Assembly (NCBI RefSeq): GCF_006438725.1
Contig: NZ_RCZD01000005.1
Coordinates: forward strand, 417,588-481,587
From: Ewingella americana
GTDB lineage: Bacteria > Pseudomonadota > Gammaproteobacteria > Enterobacterales > Enterobacteriaceae
Direction of reading: 5' to 3'
Length of the DNA stretch: 64,000 bases
Position numbers and translations under genes: made by a program
Notes under the pieces: generated by a model
Told to the model about the DNA's origin: nothing
Seen by the model: the letters and a program-made list of their open reading frames with translations, nothing else
The model's database searches: none
Shown here: positions 52,118 to 61,032 of the stretch, one piece after another
How the letters are laid out: each line of letters begins with the position of its first letter
How positions within the stretch are numbered: the first letter of the stretch is position 1

Positions 52118-53164
52118 ATGGATATGTCCCGCCTCACCTGGTTGTACGGCGAGCCCCTGTCAACTGGCAAGCTCAAAGCCAACCCGGAAGATTTTATCGT
52201 CGAGGAGGATCTCGGCTTTGAGCCTGACGGCGAGGGTGAGCATCTGCTGGTGCGGATTCGTAAAAATGGCTGCAATACCCAATTTGTGGCTGAACAGCTG
52301 GCACGCTTTGCAGGTATTCATCCGCGTTCAGTCAGTTATGCCGGATTGAAAGACCGTCACGCAGTCACTGAACAGTGGTTTTGTCTGCATCTGCCAGGTA
52401 AACAGGACCCGGATCTCAGCCAGTTTGCGCTCGAAGGTTGTGAAGTGATTCGCGCTGTCCGTCACCTTAAAAAAATGCGCATCGGCACCCTGAAAGGCAA
52501 TGCTTTTACGCTGGTGTTACGTCAGCTAAGCGATCTCGCCGATATTGAAACGCGACTGCAAAACATCCTTCTTCAAGGGGTGCCGAATTACTTTGGCGAG
52601 CAGCGTTTCGGGCGCGGTGGCAACAATCTGGTGCAGGCACGCAAGTGGGCAAATAACGACATTCGCGTTAACGAGCGGTCAAAGCGCAGTTTCTACCTCT
52701 CTGCCAGCCGTAGCGCGATGTTTAATATTATTGCCAGCCGGCGTGTTGCCGACAATACTCACCGTCAGGTTATGCTGGGCGACGCTCTGCAACTGAGCGG
52801 GCGGGGAAGTTGGTTCGTGGCAACGGAAGCGGAATTTGACACCCTTCAGCCGCGTGTCGATAGTAATGAACTGTTGGTCACTGCGCCTCTGCCGGGTGAT
52901 GGCCCGCTGGGTACCACCGATACTGCAGAAGCTTTCGAGCAAGACTGTCTGACGGATTGCACTGAGTTGTTATCGCTAATTAAACGCGAACGTGTCGAAC
53001 CCGCACGGCGTGCGGTGATGCTTCAGCCTTTACACATGAGCTGGAAAAGCTGGGATGAGGTCACACTGGAGCTGAAATTCTGGCTTCCTGCCGGCAGCTT
53101 TGCGACCAGCGTGGTACGGGAACTGATGCGCCAGGAAAATAGTGATGCGGATATTACTGATTAA
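52118..53164 (+). CDS. truD: tRNA pseudouridine(13) synthase TruD
   Basis: Makes pseudouridine 13 in tRNA-Glu. Catalytic aspartate D79 in [59 protein letters not shown] and [16 protein letters not shown] are family hallmarks. A GTG at 52103 with AAGGA upstream is an alternative start; I prefer the ATG at 52118 ([13 protein letters not shown], 348 residues). The last codons read ACT GAT TAA. The GAT and stop come from the att core and prophage DNA; before insertion it would have ended ACT GAG TAA overlapping surE. Confidence 0.93.
   Translation: MDMSRLTWLYGEPLSTGKLKANPEDFIVEEDLGFEPDGEGEHLLVRIRKNGCNTQFVAEQLARFAGIHPRSVSYAGLKDRHAVTEQWFCLHLPGKQDPDLSQFALEGCEVIRAVRHLKKMRIGTLKGNAFTLVLRQLSDLADIETRLQNILLQGVPNYFGEQRFGRGGNNLVQARKWANNDIRVNERSKRSFYLSASRSAMFNIIASRRVADNTHRQVMLGDALQLSGRGSWFVATEAEFDTLQPRVDSNELLVTAPLPGDGPLGTTDTAEAFEQDCLTDCTELLSLIKRERVEPARRAVMLQPLHMSWKSWDEVTLELKFWLPAGSFATSVVRELMRQENSDADITD
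53146..53160. repeat. Left attachment site (attL) core
   Basis: TGCGGATATTACTGA inside the last codons of truD, identical to 59410-59424. Confidence 0.85.
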
Positions 53165-53193
53165 TATATCAGTGATTCATCCGATCTCATGCT

Positions 53194-53800
53194 GTGGCAT
53201 TTTCCACGCTAAACGCCCTATCTATAAGTGATTGCTGCCCCATGTTGTCGCATGATGATGCTTTCCGCGCTCGCTTCGTTCTGTGGATCGCCTCGCTATC
53301 TAAGGCAACCAAGGCGGTAATTGGCTACGCGCTTTCAAGTATGCAGACTGGCGTCACGTACACGCTGATTGAGAATTTTGCTTACAACGGAACGGCTCAA
53401 CCTGGCTATTTCTACGCGGTAGTAGACGACGGTTGCGGGTCAACCGTCTAGCGGATTCATCTCCTCAGCTTATACAGCGATTGATGCAGTACGCGGGTTC
53501 ACTATTTTCTTCGGAGTATTCCCGCCGGTTCGGGTATCGGCAAACGTTGTAATGGTTATCACAACTGACCCATCAGGAAGCCACTCTGCGAGTGTCGCCC
53601 TCGTCATCTCAACATTGCAGTCATATATTGCCAGCCTATCGCTCGGACAGTTATTTCCATATACGCAACTGGCGACAGTCGCCTACGATGACAGTTCGCT
53701 GGTGACTAATCTGTCATCGGTTACTCTCAATAGCGGCACATCCGACCCTGCAGCTTCAGGGCAGCAAGTCATTCATGCTGGAACCATCGCGGTGAGCTAA
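53194..53800 (+). pseudogene. Phage baseplate J/gp47-like protein, truncated and frameshifted
   Basis: C-terminal part of a contractile-tail baseplate protein. Frame one (53194-53451) gives DDAFRARFVLWIASLSKAT, TYTLIENFAYNG and PGYFYAVVDDGCG, then meets TAG. The next frame, beginning about 53441, continues the homology: PSSGFISSAYTAIDAVRGF, FGVFPPVRVSANV and GQQVIHAGTIAVS to 53800. A single missing base near 53436-53443 explains the switch. The N-terminal half, expected from relatives of about 350 residues, is missing, and the homology begins within 80 bases of the truD stop. Confidence 0.75.
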
Positions 53801-54184
53801 ATGGCAACTGGTGACCAGAATGACATCCTCGGGCGTCTAAAAGCGCTCATCCCTCCGAGTTGGTTCGGTGACAATTCTATTTTTCGCGACGCTATTCTAT
53901 CGGCCTGCGCGCAGGCGCTTGCTTGGTGCTATTCGCTGTATCTCTATGCTCAATTACAAACGCGGATCGGCACGGTCACGGACGGATGGCTGGATATGAT
54001 CGCATATGACTTTTTTGGGAATAATTACGGGAGAACGGCGGGGCAGTCAGACGATATATTTCGCAACTCAATAAAGATTAGCATTTTCCGTGAGCGTGGT
54101 ACTCGTCATTCAATTCAAAAAGTACTTAAAGGTTTGACGGGCCACACGCCGATAAATCAACATTATTCTCTGTGTGGGGAATAA
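53801..54184 (+). pseudogene. Phage tail protein (tail protein I/gp48-like), C-terminally truncated
   Basis: 127 residues: MATGDQNDILGRLKALIPPS, SWFGDNSIFRDAILSACAQA, GTVTDGWLDMIAYDFFGNNY and FRERGTRHSIQKVLKGLTG are typical of the tail protein encoded right after baseplate J in P2-like and Mu/SfV-like phages. Relatives run to about 200 residues with a Gly/Tyr-rich end; here the homology ends near residue 118 and the stop follows. Its ATG immediately follows the stop of the baseplate gene, the normal phage order. Confidence 0.65.
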
Positions 54185-54480
54185 ATGCGAGTGACCAGTT
54201 TAAGATTGGTTATCAGAATGGTCGAAGAGTAGCTTTTGCCCCAATAGTATTAGTCAATATGACCGCGTCGGGGATTACTAACCCATTATCTTCATTTAGT
54301 GCGGGCGCCCGCATTCCCAAAAATGCGAAAGACGCATTCCTTACACCCAACACGACTAATAACAATGCCAGCGGAGGTGTGTATAGCAGCATAACTATTA
54401 CCGCTGACTCAAATGGAGCAGGTGGTTCTGCAACTGCAGGGTATACGGCGACGGGCATCGGCGCTGAAGCAGGATCATAA
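54172..54480 (+). CDS. Phage-remnant reading frame of unknown function
   Basis: GTG-started frame of 102 residues overlapping the end of the tail-protein remnant. It reads DQFKIGYQNGRRVAFAPIVL and then Ser/Thr/Asn/Gly/Ala-rich sequence (GAGGSATAGYTATGIGAEAGS at the C-terminus, 20 residues shown in part). The composition resembles a phage structural protein end, perhaps the tail part of a tail-fibre N-terminal domain fused by deletion, but I do not recognise the family. No good ribosome-binding site. Confidence 0.35.
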   Translation: MWGINASDQFKIGYQNGRRVAFAPIVLVNMTASGITNPLSSFSAGARIPKNAKDAFLTPNTTNNNASGGVYSSITITADSNGAGGSATAGYTATGIGAEAGS

Positions 54481-54588
54481 TTCCGATCATTACTGCGCAG
54501 ACATTGCATTTAACTCTATATGTGGCCAATGTGACGACATGTTATAACGTGTCATGCTCGGCTTATACATTCTAAATAAGAGGTTTGC

Positions 54589-54783
54589 ATGACATTACTC
54601 TACGTACAGTTTACTGATACGACCGAAGCAGTCATTATTTCTTATTTCGGCGGACCGCAACCGATCGAATCGTGGCACAATCAGGGTACTGTTGACAGTT
54701 CAGATCAGCGCTGGTCTATTTATTTTGATGAACAACCAGTTATGCTTCAGAGGTTTTTGACACCCCCGACACAGGATAAGTAG
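54589..54783 (+). CDS. Small phage-associated protein
   Basis: 64 residues, MTLLYVQFTDTTEAVIISYF then GGPQPIESWHNQGTVDSSDQRWSIYFDE (read in parts). AAGAGG lies eight bases before the ATG. Short proteins of this pattern (a Thr-rich start, ESW-NQG-VD-SD-RW core) occur after tail-fibre genes in enterobacterial prophages, as far as I recall; function unknown. A hairpin terminator follows, so this is likely the last gene of the phage late operon. Confidence 0.55.
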   Translation: MTLLYVQFTDTTEAVIISYFGGPQPIESWHNQGTVDSSDQRWSIYFDEQPVMLQRFLTPPTQDK

Positions 54784-54814
54784 ACGATAATTTGTAAAAA
54801 TATAGCTAAATAAC

Positions 54815-54842
54815 AAGAAGTCCCATCATCGGGACTTCTTTA
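54815..54842 (+). terminator. Hairpin at the end of the phage tail segment
   Basis: Perfect ten-base arms AAGAAGTCCC and GGGACTTCTT with a six-base loop; only a short T tract follows. Lies between the plus-strand tail remnants and the minus-strand gtr cluster. Confidence 0.65.
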
Positions 54843-54893
54843 AGGAAAAAATAAGAACATCATGCCTTACTTTCTCTGGATACAGTTTATGGC

Positions 54894-56990
54894 TTATTGA
54901 AGCGGTACTATGGTCATCTGGACTAAACCAATACCTAAATTTCTCACGTCCCCATTCAGACCCTTAGAAAATATTTTAGGTGAGGAGGGGAAAGGAACAA
55001 CGATCTGTAATGAATTAGTTTTCATTGCATTATCGAATGTTATTACCTTTTCCTCATCATTTTCACCTAGTTTGAATTTTTTCGAAGTTCCACCAACAAT
55101 CGCAACGAATTCCTTTCCGACATTAGGTCCGAAAGCATGTGCAGTAAGACGAATATTAAATTTAAGCGGAAGGGGATCGGAAAACTCAAATTTTACAACA
55201 TTCCCGATAGACCACGCCCCCCATTTCTCCGCTGAAGATAATCCATAAGCTTTGGAAATCACGCCCGGCCAAGTATTTTTCGAAAAATAAATTGGAGGTA
55301 CAGGCTTAACCAGTGTGAAACCATTCATGGGTAGCTGGACGCTTGCATTTTCGAATTTTGGATAATCACCAATCACCAATGCCCATTCTTTCTCCGGGGG
55401 GAGCCTCGATAGATCATAATTTGGAACATCCGGGGTTGCTATCATTGCCGATTTTGAGTCATCCATCGATATTCTAGAGTTATCAATGTAGAACAATGTC
55501 CGAAAGAGACCTGCAGAGTCCTGGCCGATTATTGCAACTTTTGAAACAATATCTTCATCAGACATACCAATATTCTTGAAATATTGTTTTGTAAATAACC
55601 CTGCACTATCATATACGTTTGTATTAATACGACCTCTTACATCGTAATTGATGAAGAAAGTTGAAGTTAATATTGAAAAAGGCAGAAACAAATACAAGAA
55701 AAATTTCGCACCAATGCTAATTGAATATATCCATAACATAAGTGAAATTATAGACATAAAGCTTAGTACATAAAAAGCAGGCGTGCTATAAATAAATCCT
55801 CTAAGTTCTGGGCTATCAATGAAGTTTGGAGAGTAGGGTGCTAATTTTGTAAAAACCCCATAACTTAATGCTGCGAGGATAGGCAATCCAATTATTGCTC
55901 GCCATTTTCTAGTAGTGGGGTTCACATTTTCATTTAATTGTGAAGCAACGACAAGAATAAGAAGGGGGAAAGCAAAATTATAATAGCGCATGTGCAATCT
56001 GGATATAGTTTCATAAGGCCCTGAGCCAGAGACAGATGCGGTAAAAAAAGTGACTACAATTAAAAGTGAGGATAAAATCAAAGAAGTGTAAAGTGTAATT
56101 TTCACTACATTTTGTTGATTTTCTTCATGTTTAAAAAAATGCCGAGACATGAATATTAAGTGGCATACTGGTACTGAAAATAAAATGAATAATGAAAGTA
56201 AGTGACCTTGCAAATTACTTAAGGCAATTTTAATTAGGTTAATATAATGTCCTGAGTCAACTGCCCCAGAAGCCATAGATGTATATGTAGAGCCAAAAAT
56301 TGTTATACCGGGTTTGCCAGCTAAAACATAACCAATTATTATTTTTGTTGCAATAGCCGCTGCTAACAACCCGAGATAATTCACATAACTTGATGCATCC
56401 TTATTCTCTTTTCCGCCATGAATGTGAATTATTAAAAAATATACAACGAGTGCTGGGACTAAAAGTAAAGCGTGAGGCTTGATTAATGCACTGAGGCCAA
56501 AAACGAAACCCATAAAAAGCCAATTTGATAAATCACTTTCTTTTTTGAGACTCAAGACTAAATATGTTAATACCCAAAAAGATAAGTAGTACAATGACTC
56601 TGGCATAAAATATGCCGTGTAGGTGTTTATTGGAGATAGCATCGATAGAAAGGCTATTAGTAACGATGTCTTATGTCCGGTAAAATTTCTTCCAATAAGA
56701 TAGATGAATGGCGAGGACAGCACAAAAAAAAGTACGTTTAACAATCGTGCGCATTCCAGGAATCCCGCCCCACAAAGATCTGTAACGCTATATATAGATA
56801 AAAAAAGATAGTTTGGGAGTGTAGAATCTCCTAGAGGAAGAAGCCTTGAAAACTTACTGTAAGTATATTCATCAGCAAACACAGTTGGGTACAAACCCAT
56901 GTTTCTTGCAATTAAAAAAACAACAGCTAATATTATTATTAAAATAAAAAATGTATTTGTTTTTATTTTAGGTAATGTATTTTTCATCAT
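54894..56990 (-). CDS. Large membrane glycosyltransferase (GtrC-type, GT-C fold)
   Basis: 698 residues with about eleven hydrophobic segments in residues 12-450. A D40-E41 pair in the first outside loop (FADEYTYSKF) matches the catalytic acidic motif of lipid-phosphate-sugar-dependent GT-C enzymes. The soluble C-terminus (about 590-698) has WGAWSIGNVVKFEFSDPLPL, RLTAHAFGPNVGKEF and the end RNLGIGLVQMTIVPL, a domain I associate with phosphoglycerol-transferase-like and O-antigen-modifying proteins (DUF7024 from memory). It should move the sugar from undecaprenyl phosphate onto O-antigen in the periplasm. AT-rich unlike the core genome. AAGG precedes the start. Confidence 0.72.
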   Translation of the reverse strand: MMKNTLPKIKTNTFFILIIILAVVFLIARNMGLYPTVFADEYTYSKFSRLLPLGDSTLPNYLFLSIYSVTDLCGAGFLECARLLNVLFFVLSSPFIYLIGRNFTGHKTSLLIAFLSMLSPINTYTAYFMPESLYYLSFWVLTYLVLSLKKESDLSNWLFMGFVFGLSALIKPHALLLVPALVVYFLIIHIHGGKENKDASSYVNYLGLLAAAIATKIIIGYVLAGKPGITIFGSTYTSMASGAVDSGHYINLIKIALSNLQGHLLSLFILFSVPVCHLIFMSRHFFKHEENQQNVVKITLYTSLILSSLLIVVTFFTASVSGSGPYETISRLHMRYYNFAFPLLILVVASQLNENVNPTTRKWRAIIGLPILAALSYGVFTKLAPYSPNFIDSPELRGFIYSTPAFYVLSFMSIISLMLWIYSISIGAKFFLYLFLPFSILTSTFFINYDVRGRINTNVYDSAGLFTKQYFKNIGMSDEDIVSKVAIIGQDSAGLFRTLFYIDNSRISMDDSKSAMIATPDVPNYDLSRLPPEKEWALVIGDYPKFENASVQLPMNGFTLVKPVPPIYFSKNTWPGVISKAYGLSSAEKWGAWSIGNVVKFEFSDPLPLKFNIRLTAHAFGPNVGKEFVAIVGGTSKKFKLGENDEEKVITFDNAMKTNSLQIVVPFPSSPKIFSKGLNGDVRNLGIGLVQMTIVPLQ

Positions 56991-57037
56991 TAAACCTTAA
57001 ATCTTTTATAAATTAGTCAGGAAATTACAAGGTTTCC

Positions 57038-57376
57038 CTATGACCTGACTGCTAATATAATACCAACAATAATAAAAGCAACGCCTATGAAATATTGTTG
57101 ATTGAATTTCTCACCCAGAATTAAATAACTTCCTATCGGGACTAAAACAAATGCAAAAGCCATTAATGGATATGCTTTTCCAAGATCTATTTTTTGAAGA
57201 ACCCATATCCACGCCAGAGTGGTTAATCCATAAAGCGCAAAAGCACTAACCATCATAATCAATGTAGTTTGTGCGAAGATACTACCAGTCTTATGTAGCT
57301 CTATAGCGCTTAATTTGAATAAAATCTGTCCAACAGCTATACCAAGGACGCATATGAATGCAACAATATAAAACAT
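57038..57376 (-). CDS. SMR/EamA-type four-helix membrane protein
   Basis: 112 residues, four predicted membrane helices, with the drug/metabolite-superfamily pattern (GIAVGQILFKLSAIELHKTG, WIWVLQKIDLGKAYPLMAFAFVLVPIGSYLILGEKF in parts, FIGVAFIIVGIILAVRS). It resembles the ArnE/ArnF subunits that flip undecaprenyl-phosphate aminoarabinose. Its start overlaps the glycosyltransferase stop (TAATG), so it is coupled to it. As the cluster also has a GtrA, there are two flippase candidates; which moves the lipid-linked sugar is open. Confidence 0.75.
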   Translation of the reverse strand: MFYIVAFICVLGIAVGQILFKLSAIELHKTGSIFAQTTLIMMVSAFALYGLTTLAWIWVLQKIDLGKAYPLMAFAFVLVPIGSYLILGEKFNQQYFIGVAFIIVGIILAVRS

Positions 57377-58341
57377 TATTTATACCTGTTATGGAATGTT
57401 CTTCTTGGGACGTTACTAATATCATGGCCTATAAATGCTAATATTAGTTGCAGTCCTAGTATAATGGGCAACCCTGAAAGCATGACAGTGCCAGGTGTCG
57501 CTGGTATGCCTGATTGGACACCATTTATCCAGCCCAATACTCCGGTTATGAAACCAAACATTAGGAATAGAATACCAATTGGTAACTCGAAAGAAGCTAG
57601 TGACATGTCGCGCAGATAGTAATTATAAAATACGCGTTTAAAAAAATTCCGAGAGTGTTTGAAAATAAAATCACCAATGATTGCTTTTATTTTTAGATTG
57701 CTTTCTTCATCATCATATTTCGCATCCATTGGTATGTCGACTACTACAGCCTTAAGCGTGTTAAGTCTAAAAAGCATATCAGATTCAAAAAAATATCTTT
57801 TAGATATTTTCTTCATGGGTAAATGCCTAATCACATCAGCGTGAATTGCTGTATACCCATTTGTAGGGTCGAATAGATCCCAATATCCAGATGATAATTT
57901 AGTCATAAAGGAAAGAACGGCATTCCCAAATAGCCTAACTTTAGGCATTACGTTTATGTTATCAAGGTTAAAAAATCTATTACCTTTTGTGTAATCAGCA
58001 TCGCCAGCAAGAATTGGTGCCACAAATATCCGAATTAAAGAGGGGTCCATTTGATCGTCACCATCAATCTTGACAATAATGTCTATCCCATCTTCTAGGG
58101 CGGCCGAATATCCGGTCATTACCGCCCCACCGACCCCTTGGTTGGTATCGTGTTTGATAACGACGACTCGTTCATCGCTGCAATTTTCTTTAACAAAATC
58201 TCCGCTTCCATCAGGACAGCAGTCATCGATCACATAGATTTTTTTAACCTCAGGACCTATTTTGTTTAAAACATTTAATATGTGCTTTTTGACTTTGTAT
58301 GAAGGTATAACAACAGCTATGTTAATTGCATTATGTTCCAT
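57376..58341 (-). CDS. gtrB: GtrB-like undecaprenyl-phosphate glycosyltransferase (GT2)
   Basis: Bactoprenol glycosyltransferase that loads a sugar from a nucleotide donor onto undecaprenyl phosphate at the cytoplasmic face. GT2/DPM1 motifs: VVIPSYKVKKHILNVLNKI, YVIDDCCPDGSGDFVKE, and the metal-binding KIDGDDQMDP; two C-terminal membrane helices (about 245-275 and 285-310). The frame is open from 58359; I prefer the ATG at 58341 because GGAT lies upstream. 321 residues. The FDPTNGYTAIH segment is typical of this family. Symbol given by family likeness; the sugar is unknown. Confidence 0.8.
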   Translation of the reverse strand: MEHNAINIAVVIPSYKVKKHILNVLNKIGPEVKKIYVIDDCCPDGSGDFVKENCSDERVVVIKHDTNQGVGGAVMTGYSAALEDGIDIIVKIDGDDQMDPSLIRIFVAPILAGDADYTKGNRFFNLDNINVMPKVRLFGNAVLSFMTKLSSGYWDLFDPTNGYTAIHADVIRHLPMKKISKRYFFESDMLFRLNTLKAVVVDIPMDAKYDDEESNLKIKAIIGDFIFKHSRNFFKRVFYNYYLRDMSLASFELPIGILFLMFGFITGVLGWINGVQSGIPATPGTVMLSGLPIILGLQLILAFIGHDISNVPRRTFHNRYK

Positions 58342-58736
58342 ATTATCCAACGCACCCATAAATTACAGCCGATTGTAGAAGATTATACTGCCTAACCAAA
58401 AACTTTATTTGAGATAGTGTTACAAGCAGTAGCAATGATAGATGATTTTACTTAGTCCGTTAAGGGTTAATATCAAATCATATAGTCGAGATCTCAGTTC
58501 GTTTTTGCTCTGCTCTGTTCTGTCCATAACCAATTAGGGTAAAGCACCATTATAGGCTTGAAATGCTTCGCGCGAGTGGCTTTTAAGTTGTTGGAAGTTG
58601 TTCTGCAAAACTCACATTGCTTCTCGTTAACTCAATGAGTTACAAACTCAATTTTTTAAGTGTTTTTTACATAAAGTTTATGTTTTTGTGATTAATAATC
58701 AATCGGTTAATAGGCGTTTCTTGTGGTGATTGCTAG
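58342..58736. other. AT-rich gap between the gtrB-like and gtrA-like genes
   Basis: About 395 bases without a supported gene. In typical gtr clusters gtrA and gtrB overlap or nearly so; here this spacer may hold a promoter for gtrB. An ops/JUMPstart element was not found. Confidence 0.5.
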
Positions 58737-59114
58737 TCATTTCATTACCCATAATTTGTTTATAAAAAACCCAGACACTGTATATGCACCCATGCCGACT
58801 AACTGAGAAATGTAAATTTGCGACGGGAATGCCAACAAAAATAACTTGATCGCGAAAATGTTGATAATCCAACACGCCAAACTCGCTATGAGAAATTTAG
58901 CCAGCCTGGAAAGTGATAGAGATTTTGAAAAAGTAAAAATAGAGTTTGCAACAAAGCTAAAAATTATACCGAAAATGTACCCACAGGCGTTGGATAGATA
59001 GAGTCCCAGGCCGAAGTGCATAAGCGCGAATATAGCGACTGCGGTGATGGCGGTGTTAACTAAGCCAACAGATGCATACGCCACAGCCTGTCTGTGTGCC
59101 GTTAATGATTTCAC
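58737..59114 (-). CDS. gtrA: GtrA-like bactoprenol-linked sugar flippase
   Basis: 125 residues, four membrane helices, GtrA family: AYASVGLVNTAITAVAIFAL, NACGYIFGIIFSFVANSIFTF with the FxxN-xxxTF pattern, and the C-terminal SGFFINKLWVMK. Thought to move the undecaprenyl-phosphate sugar to the periplasmic face. Start codon is GTG with AAGG eight bases upstream. It lies nearest the right att site, as gtrA does in Shigella SfV-type serotype-converting phages. Confidence 0.85.
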   Translation of the reverse strand: MKSLTAHRQAVAYASVGLVNTAITAVAIFALMHFGLGLYLSNACGYIFGIIFSFVANSIFTFSKSLSLSRLAKFLIASLACWIINIFAIKLFLLAFPSQIYISQLVGMGAYTVSGFFINKLWVMK

Positions 59115-59408
59115 AGTGTCAACCTTGAAAAATTTCAGCGGATTTTACCATTTGAGATTTATCTTACAACCTTAATGAAAGATAACTTCATGCTGCGCTG
59201 AATCATGGAGGAGCTTCATTAAAGAGCCTGAATAAAGTCAGACATTTTCGCCTACCACTATCCTGCCCATGTCGCTAGAATACACTATCAATTCCCTTCC
59301 TCCATGCGCCAGAAAATTGAGCAGTCAGACTGGAACAGGATAAATAACCGGATAAAAAAATATGAATATCAAACTTCCGCTTATAAAAATCAATAAGTTA
59401 CATTAAGG
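59115..59408. other. Prophage end between gtrA and attR
   Basis: About 294 bases, AT-rich, no gene seen. It should hold the gtrA promoter (minus strand) and, in the plus direction, now provides the sequence upstream of surE. No GATC cluster of the kind used for Dam-dependent gtr phase variation was seen. Confidence 0.5.
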
Positions 59409-60173
59409 GTGCGGATATTACTGAGTAACGACGACGGCGTTCTTGCGCCGGGGATACAGACGCTGGCTGCCGCGCTGCGACAGTTTGCTGATGTGAAACT
59501 GGTGGCCCCCGATCGCAATCGCAGTGGCGCCTCTAATGCCCTTACGCTGGATGGTCCTTTGCGTATTCAGTCCTATCCCAACGGCGACACCGCAGTAATT
59601 AACGGCACGCCAACAGACTGCGTTTATCTGGGGGTAAACTCGCTGATGAGGCCGCGTCCTGATATCGTCGTATCGGGTATCAATGCGGGGCCGAATCTTG
59701 GCGATGATGTGATTTATTCCGGTACCGTAGCGGCAGCGATGGAAGGTCGACATCTTGGGTATCCGGCGCTCGCGGTCTCCCTCGACGGCCATCAATATTA
59801 CGATACCGCGGCCATCATTACCTGCCGGATTTTACGTGCTCTGGCCGCCGAGCCGATGCGCACCGGTAAAATCCTCAATATCAATGTGCCTGATTTACCG
59901 CTCTCTGAGATTAAAGGTATTCGCGTTACTCGCTGCGGCAGCCGTCATCCTGCCGAGCTGGTGTTTTGCCAGCAGGACCCACGTGGGCAAGATTTGTATT
60001 GGATTGGCCCACCGGGTGATAAGTTTGATATCGCGCCCGACACAGACTTTGCCGCTGTCGCGCAAGGATATGTCTCCGTCACGCCGCTTCAGGTCGATTT
60101 AACCGCTTATGCGGCTCAGGATGTGGTCAATGCGTGGTTAGCTAAAACCGGGGTCAACAGGCATGGTGAATAA
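59409..60173 (+). CDS. surE: 5'/3'-nucleotidase SurE
   Basis: Metal-dependent nucleotidase and exopolyphosphatase active in stationary phase. Metal ligands D8 and D9 (RILLSNDDG), a serine in NRSGASN, and N in [27 protein letters not shown] and LNINVPDLP are conserved. The start is GTG: its first G comes from prophage DNA and the remaining bases from the att core. The ancestral codon was ATG. AAGG abuts the start codon, too close to be a normal ribosome site. 254 residues. Overlaps pcm by 11 bases. Confidence 0.93.
   Translation: MRILLSNDDGVLAPGIQTLAAALRQFADVKLVAPDRNRSGASNALTLDGPLRIQSYPNGDTAVINGTPTDCVYLGVNSLMRPRPDIVVSGINAGPNLGDDVIYSGTVAAAMEGRHLGYPALAVSLDGHQYYDTAAIITCRILRALAAEPMRTGKILNINVPDLPLSEIKGIRVTRCGSRHPAELVFCQQDPRGQDLYWIGPPGDKFDIAPDTDFAAVAQGYVSVTPLQVDLTAYAAQDVVNAWLAKTGVNRHGE
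59410..59424. repeat. Right attachment site (attR) core
   Basis: TGCGGATATTACTGA covering codons 1-6 of surE, identical to 53146-53160. Confidence 0.85.
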
Positions 60174-60789
60174 ACCGATGTACAACTTGCTGGAGCAGCT
60201 GCGCCAGCAGGGTATTAAGGATGAAAATTTGCTGCACGCCATCGAAACCGTGCCGCGTGAGCGTTTTGTCGATGAAGCCTTTCAGCACAAAGCCTACGAA
60301 AATACCGCACTACCCATCGGGTCTGGTCAGACGATTTCGCAACCTTACACTGTGGCGAGAATGACCGAACTGCTGCGCCTTACACCTGCCTCGCGGGTGT
60401 TGGAAATTGGTACAGGCTCGGGTTATCAGACGGCGATTCTGGCGCATTTGGTCGAGCACGTTTTTTCCGTTGAACGCATCAAGGGGCTGCAGTGGCAAGC
60501 GAAGCGCCGCCTGAAACAGCTCGATTTACATAATGTCTCGACCCGGCACGGTGACGGCTGGGAAGGCTGGCCGTCACGCGGCCCCTTTGATGCGATTATC
60601 GTGACGGCCGCCCCCCCCGAAATCCCTCAGGATTTGCTTTCGCAACTGGACGAGGGCGGGGTTATGATCCTGCCGGTTGGTGAGCAGAATCAGACACTTC
60701 AGCGCATCACGCGACGTGGCAGCGAATTTGTTGTCGAAAATATTGAAGCGGTCCGATTTGTCCCCTTAGTAAAAGGTGAACTGGCCTGA
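60163..60789 (+). CDS. pcm: Protein-L-isoaspartate O-methyltransferase
   Basis: SAM-dependent repair methyltransferase for isoaspartyl residues in aged proteins. SAM motif I is [38 protein letters not shown] and [13 protein letters not shown] are family hallmarks; ends [12 protein letters not shown]. 208 residues, exactly the E. coli length with the ATG at 60163. Second gene of surE-pcm-nlpD-rpoS. Confidence 0.97.
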   Translation: MVNKPMYNLLEQLRQQGIKDENLLHAIETVPRERFVDEAFQHKAYENTALPIGSGQTISQPYTVARMTELLRLTPASRVLEIGTGSGYQTAILAHLVEHVFSVERIKGLQWQAKRRLKQLDLHNVSTRHGDGWEGWPSRGPFDAIIVTAAPPEIPQDLLSQLDEGGVMILPVGEQNQTLQRITRRGSEFVVENIEAVRFVPLVKGELA

Positions 60790-61032
60790 ATCCTTTTTCT
60801 GGCCGCGTTGTTCAGGACTAAACCCTTAAAATTTAAATACAACTGATATATGGTGCTGTAATGGCGATGTTGATAGCATCCCCTACAGTTTTTTTACTGT
60901 CGCCATCGGGTGGGCAAGAGCTTAGCCTGGATGTGTTACCCGCTTTCACTGTGTCAATTGGCATTCAGACCGCATGTGGCGGCGTGTGAGCGGTGAATAG
61001 ATAGATTCTGAGATTGCCGTAACGGGGGAAAT

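Larger units (their letters stand above)
53146..59424. mobile_element. Decayed prophage in the truD-surE junction
   Basis: 6.3 kb bounded by a perfect 15-bp direct repeat (53146-53160 and 59410-59424). Joining the flanks across one copy restores the known truD/surE overlap, with truD ending in TAA and surE starting ATG-CGG-ATA. Contents: baseplate and tail remnants on the plus strand, then an AT-rich gtr-type cluster on the minus strand. No integrase, lysis, head or replication gene remains. Confidence 0.85.

Noticed and set aside
59115-59408. Dam/OxyR-type phase-variation control of the gtr cluster
   Set aside because: No paired GATC sites were found upstream of gtrA.
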